Shown here one piece after another: positions 59,677-64,000 of a stretch of DNA of 64,000 nucleotides. The translations under genes and the position numbers were made by a program. The notes below the pieces were generated by a model. That model did not search any database. It had not been told where the DNA came from and was given only the letters and a program-made list of their open reading frames with translations. Position 1 is the stretch's first letter, and every line of letters starts with the position of its first letter. The stretch comes from Diadema setosum (taxonomy: Eukaryota > Echinodermata > Echinoidea > Diadematoida > Diadematidae), in contig NC_092702.1 in assembly GCF_964275005.1 (NCBI RefSeq), positions 597,501-661,500 on the forward strand. Reading direction: 5' to 3'.

Positions 59677-60021
59677 AAGCGGATCTGGGGGGGTTGGGGG
59701 GTTGGCGGGGGGGGGGGGGGGTTGCAACCCCCCCCCCCCCCCAAAAAAAAAAAAATCCGGGGACCATCTTTTTTTTATCTTATCTTTTTTTTTAGACTTG
59801 TAATTTTATTTTTTTTTTCTATTAATGGCAATGACCTCTATGCCAAAAATAGCGGTGTTTTAGATGCAAAAAAACGTCATTTTCACACACAGATTTTCAA
59901 AAATTCTCCCTACTGTGCGAGGTGGGACACCCCCCTCCCACACCCTCCCCCCCCCCCTCGCTCGCTCCGCTCGCATACCACCCCAACCCCCTCCTTTATA
60001 AAAAGCTAGATCCGCCCCTGA
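59677..60021. mobile_element. Element with GCGGATC-type inverted ends and G/C homopolymers
   Basis: Left AGCGGATCTGGGGG and right CTAGATCCGCCCCTG. The interior has long G, C, A and T runs. A one-ended relative starts at 10209 (CAGGGGCGGATCCAGG). Confidence 0.45.
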
Positions 60022-60117
60022 GAACCCCCACACAACAACAACAACAAATCCCAGTAACGAATCTATGTCCTGTTCCGGGTCCAACGCCACAAGTGCAGTA
60101 CTCCTAGATCCTGTCAA

Positions 60118-60330
60118 TTTCATCAAGAAGCAGTGGTGGTCGCCCTTGTGATGCTAGATGGCGCCGCTCGACATGGGTTTGCGACGTGCCCCTCCGCTCT
60201 AGCTGCCTGCTGAGTGGACCATACCGTGAGATGCCCGACCGGCCGGCCCGCCGCGCGCCCCGCGCCTTGGAGACACCCAGGGACCGGACCCACCGGATCA
60301 CCGGATCAGCATGTGGATGATGCACTGTTT
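60118..60330. promoter_or_regulatory. CpG-rich island-like stretch between divergent genes
   Basis: This is one of the most CpG- and GC-rich segments in the window (ccgaccggccggcccgccgc near 60236), including AGATGGCGCC near 60158. It lies about 320 bp before the possible plus-strand first exon at 60646 and 4.4 kb upstream of the GPAT4 start codon. A shared or plus-strand promoter is an inference. Confidence 0.35.
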
Positions 60331-60645
60331 GGCACTGGTGCTGCTATAAGCTGCCATAATTTCTCAGTTTTATTATCAAAATGAATTGCAGCTCACAAAC
60401 AGCGTGTTCAAAAAGCCCAAGTGACCTTTCAACATAAGTTTCCACAGCTGATTCAGACGGCTGAACCGAACATTCGCAGGTATTGTGGTGAGACACGACA
60501 ACCAACAAAGGAAAGAACGAAAAACGCAGCCTGAGCTGAGGCAAGCAGCGCCAGCGGTACCGGTACAAGCTTGTACTGTATCACTTGGACGCTTTTGCTG
60601 GAGAATCTCCCATACCACCTTTCTGCAAGCATATCCGTAATCAGG

Positions 60646-60657
60646 ATGCGTGAGTTG
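60646..60657 (+). CDS. Possible 4-codon first coding exon (MREL) of an unidentified plus-strand gene
   Basis: ATGCGTGAGTTG is followed directly by a good donor, gtaagc, leaving phase 0. It sits just downstream of a CpG-rich stretch and could join in frame to the exon at 63138. Such a short exon is weak evidence on its own. Confidence 0.25.
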
Positions 60658-61189
60658 GTAAGCTCCACCTGAATATATATGTATTGTAGGTGTGCATTTC
60701 TACATTTTCATACCGCACGTGATATTGGATTGGTTTTTCTCTTTCGCTTTGCAATGTTTATGATCTCTTCTTGTCTGAACTGGTGGTGAGCAGCTGGAAT
60801 GGTTCACCTGCAGCAGGGCCCCATTTCGTAAAAAGTAGGCCTATATATCAGATATAGGGTCTACTCCTAGCAACTCTTGCAGCCATAGTAATCTACAAGT
60901 GTCGTGGTTATGACAAAATTAGCTTCCTCATTGGCCAGCTGTTTTGCCTCAAGAAGTTGCTAATCTACAGTACAGACAGTAAGACTAAGGAGTTGCTGTT
61001 TAACATATTTTATGCCAAGCAATGAGTGGGGCCATGTGGATTTAAACCTGATAAAACTTGGTGTCTATACAAATTCATACTTTTGAAACAAAACATACTA
61101 TCACTGAGTATTTTTAAGTACATGATGTGTATCTATTCTGCTTCCCTGAATCCACATGTACAGAGTGTATCAAAAAAAAAAAGAAAAAA

Positions 61190-62043
61190 AAAGGTAATCC
61201 AACTTTGGAGGGCTACTCACAATTGTCATCAATGGAGAGTGCAACGTTGGTTGTGATAAAATGGGGAACTCTCCTCTTTCCATTGATACCAAATTATGTT
61301 GACGAATATCATGCATGACTGAGCACAAGAACTTTCAAGATGACCATGACAAATTGCTATTTTTCCAAGTTTGAGTGTGTTGGGGGAACAATGAATGTCG
61401 CATTAATCTGTCAATGAAAATGGTCAAATTAACAGGCCGCCTGCAGGTTTGTATTTGTAGGGTTTCTTTTAATCTTTTTGTTTTATTTTCTAGTCCATAA
61501 CCTTCGACATGACCACGTTGTTGATAACTTGGTCACTCCCACAAAGGCTAACCTATTATCCATTTTACTCTCTTCATCAAGACAGGATTTGTTGCTGCAA
61601 GCTATGTGTTGATGAACAGAGAAAAATAGACTGCGTTGGTTGGCCTTTGTGGGAGTGACCAAGTTATCGGACAGGTGGCCATGTTAAAGGTTATGAACCA
61701 TAAAATGTTAGAAGATTCCCAAACACAAACCCTAAACACAAACCAGCGCAGTTGTGAAAGCTGGCCTATTTATTTGGTCACTTTCATTGATGGATCTCGT
61801 CCATTCAGTGAGACATTCATTGTACACTGTACCTTCATATGATATTCAAACTTAGAAAAAGTGCAATTTGTCATTGTTGTCTTTAAAGTTTGTGTACTCA
61901 GTCATGCATGACATTTGTTGACATGATAAAATATCAGTGGAAAGAAGAGGAGTTCTTCTTTCCTCACAACCAATGTTGCGCTCTCCATAGCTGTGACAAT
62001 TATGAAATATGGTAGCCTTCCAAAGTTGGATTACCATTTTTTT
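61190..62043. repeat. 855-bp foldback element on the plus-strand candidate gene's first intron
   Basis: Left gtaatccaactttggagggc and right gccttccaaagttggattac are inverted. So are caacgttggttgtgataaaa and ctcacaaccaatgttgcgct, and centrally acttggtcactcccacaaag and ctttgtgggagtgaccaagt. The arms nearly meet around 61617. Confidence 0.75.
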
Positions 62044-62060
62044 TCTTCATATATTCTGTA

Positions 62061-62232
62061 TACAGTGCGCTCCCGTTATAACGGTTATAATCGAATTCCA
62101 GTTACAATGAAGTAAAAATTCAGGCTGCGACATTATATGCTCACTATATATATTTTTATTGTTTATTTGTTCGGTTATAACGAAAGAAAACTGCCGGTCC
62201 CGATGACTTAGTTTTAACGGAAGTTTACTGTA
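62061..62232. mobile_element. pogo/Tigger-like miniature element
   Basis: TACAGTGCGCTCCCGTTATAA at the left; the right end read in reverse is TACAGTAAACTTCCGTTAAA. CAGT...CCCGTTATAAC termini with TA flanks are typical of pogo-type Tc1/mariner elements. Confidence 0.6.
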
Positions 62233-62280
62233 ATTGAGTTAAGTTTCCCTTAGCGTGATGGCGATGGCCATTTTCAAAGT

Positions 62281-62752
62281 GCTACTCAGAGTAGCAAAGT
62301 CACCACCTTCAAAATCCTCCTTATCGTTTACAAGATATGTAATAATCTTGCTCCATCTTACCTCAAAGACTTAATTTCTTTCCGCTCCTCCACTTCAGCC
62401 CGTTCTCTTCGTTCTTCCTCCACTCTCCAACTATCACATGGTCCCCGCACCTGCACCCGCTATGGTGATAGGGCTTTTTCTGTTATTGCCCCGTCTCTCT
62501 GGAATAAACTTCCTCTCCATATTCGTAATGCTGATAACGTTGATAAGTTCAAGTCATCGTTGAAAACTTATCTGTTTACTCAACTTTAATTATGTTGTTT
62601 TGCTGCTGCATGTTATATCATAATACGTATATTTACATAATGCTGTATTTTATTTTAATGTCATACTTCTCTTTTTTTTTTTCCGGATCAATGCGCTTAG
62701 AAACATTAGTATTAAGCGCTATATAAATGTTATTCATTATCATTATCTTGAC
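62281..62752 (+). mobile_element. 3' end of a CR1/L2-like non-LTR retrotransposon (truncated)
   Basis: An open frame without its own start runs to TAA at 62587-62589. It encodes the typical C-terminal tail of this reverse-transcriptase class: YKICNNLAPSYLKDLISFRS, then GDRAFSVIAPSLWNKLP, then FKSSLKTYLF. It is followed by a short 3' UTR with GCGCTATATAAATG and an ATTATC-type tail near 62725-62752, typical of such elements. The 5' part with the catalytic domain is missing, as expected for 5' truncation on insertion. Confidence 0.8.
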
Positions 62753-62849
62753 AATCGATGAAGAAACAAATCTGATACACTCACTGCCACATGACCAAAA
62801 GTAGACCCATTGACTTTTACATAGTTTATTGATCTCTTCATTTTACACC

Positions 62850-63111
62850 TAGGGGGTGTTTCACAAAGTCGAACTTAATTTAAGATTGACTGAAAATTAT
62901 GGCATGCCAGGGGTTTCCCTGTTCAATATCATTAGCCTAATCACCACCCACTTCATATTATCATTTATGCTTACAGAATAATTCCATTGTTATTTATTTT
63001 ATCTTGTATTACAATGGCTACATGAAAAAAATCTCCAAAATCATACCATAATTTTTAATAGTCAATCTTCAATTTTAAGTTCGACTTAAATTCTTTGTGA
63101 AACACCCCCTA
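62850..63111. mobile_element. Inverted-repeat element (TAGGGGGTGTTTCACAAAG)
   Basis: Right end is the inverse, CTTTGTGAAACACCCCCTA. Inner blocks cgaacttaatttaagattga and tcaattttaagttcgactta are also inverted. It ends 26 bp before the candidate exon at 63138. Confidence 0.7.
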
Positions 63112-63137
63112 TTATGTCAAATGTGTTTTAATGATAG

Positions 63138-63299
63138 AGACCAAGAAAAGCTGGTAAGGTGGTGAAAGAAGCAGACAGTGGGTCTAAAGGAAAAAGCCAT
63201 GGAAAAAAACAAACACCGCCATCTACTGGCAGGCAACGTAAATCCAAGGAGACTAGCAGTCGGCCAGCACAGACGAAAAAAGCTGCCATCAGAAGCAAG
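63138..63299 (+). CDS. Possible exon of an unidentified lysine/serine-rich protein
   Basis: The acceptor is aatgatag|AGACCA and the donor AGCAAG|gtaacc, enclosing exactly 54 open codons (phase 0 at both ends). The product is strongly basic and polar, including RPRKAGKVVKEADSGSKGK and QTKKAAIRSK, like a disordered nuclear or chromatin-associated N-terminus. Joined to the 60646 exon it would start MRELRPRK. The gene would continue past the window end. I do not recognise the family. Confidence 0.4.
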
Positions 63300-64000
63300 G
63301 TAACCAGAAGGGAAAAGGCTTTCCCTATTTGGTCAAAATTCTCATGTACAGTTTGTGAGTTATATTTTCTATTTTAATTCTATATTTTTGGATTTTTTTT
63401 TCTTCAATTTCGTATTCCAATTCAGCATTGAATTACTATCACATATTTGCATTTGTCTTCATTTATAATTAAAATGAAATCTCATTTGTACGTACCTGCA
63501 AACAAGCTTGGGTTACTGTGAAATGGTACATTTGCAAGATGCGGTTTTTGTATTAGACCAATTTTGCATGCTTATTATTATTTTTTATTTTTTATTATTT
63601 TTGTAACGAGAGAGTATTTCTGAACATGCTGTATTTTGATAACTCCAACCTTTGCATGTTCAGCATGGCAGACATCAGTAAATTTCCACACTCTGCAAAT
63701 TCCACATTTATAACATTTTCTTTCAACTCTTCATAAAAGAGCAATATAGTTTCCTATAATCATGTTTCTGATGCAACGGCGTAAATCCATACTGAGGAGT
63801 GGGGGGGATGATCGGCGATAGTCACCATCACCACGATTACAAGCCCATAACCGAACCGGCGCAGCCTTGAGGGGGACGGGGGGTGAGAGAAGCTTGGTAA
63901 CCCCCCCCCCACACACACACACACACACACTTTACAGGGATCGGATGTCTCACTCTTTTGCATGAAATATAAAGTGGGAGGAGAGTGATATATTTCTGAC
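63300..64000. other. Right edge, presumed intron or intergenic DNA
   Basis: After the candidate donor at 63300 the sequence is AT-rich with a homopolymer C/CA run near 63900. No further exon could be recognised. Confidence 0.35.
63900..63932. repeat. C10 then CA microsatellite
   Basis: Homopolymer C directly joined to about ten CA units. Confidence 0.85.

Overview
This is a eukaryotic, intron-rich, AT-leaning genomic window. The repeat style (many short inverted-repeat DNA elements, dinucleotide runs, a non-LTR retrotransposon tail, TTCGCGAA-rich elements) together with a vertebrate-like lipid gene suggests a marine invertebrate, most likely a deuterostome such as an echinoderm. The species cannot be fixed from the sequence alone.

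The one gene that can be read completely lies on the minus strand and spans about 33 kb. It is a glycerol-3-phosphate acyltransferase of the GPAT3/GPAT4 family, with 15 coding exons between 55702 (start codon) and 22265 (stop codon). All introns are GT-AG, all phases are consistent, and the exons join to 1401 nt (466 residues plus stop). The HX4D, WFER, FPEGT and YPVAIK acyltransferase blocks are all intact. On the plus strand, about 5 kb beyond its start codon, a CpG-rich stretch (60118-60330) precedes a possible tiny first exon (60646-60657) and a lysine-rich second exon (63138-63299). These may be the 5' end of a divergently transcribed gene that leaves the window. That gene is only a hypothesis.

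Layout: 1-13300 has no recognised gene. It holds repeat families: a TTCGTTATTCCGAAGG repeat, a tRNA-derived SINE on the minus strand, a TAC-rich tract, a 566-bp tandem duplication rich in TGACCTTTGACC, and twin perfect hairpins. 13300-22264 is the 3' flank of the acyltransferase, with dinucleotide runs and mobile-element copies. 22265-55702 is the acyltransferase gene, whose introns are packed with inverted-repeat elements, including a 1-kb foldback, a Harbinger-type element with a broken Myb/SANT reading frame, and repeat-borne TGACCTTTGACCT arrays. 55703-64000 is the divergent intergenic region and possible plus-strand gene, with more foldback elements, a second TTCGTTATTCCGAAGG block and the 3' tail of a CR1/L2-like LINE.

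No new multi-gene system is visible. The most interesting signals are structural: long dsRNA-capable inverted repeats inside introns, a minisatellite lying next to the last 3' splice site, nested and paralogous empty-site evidence for TA-targeting miniature elements, and transposon-carried nuclear-receptor-like DR1 motifs in the first introns of a lipid-synthesis gene.
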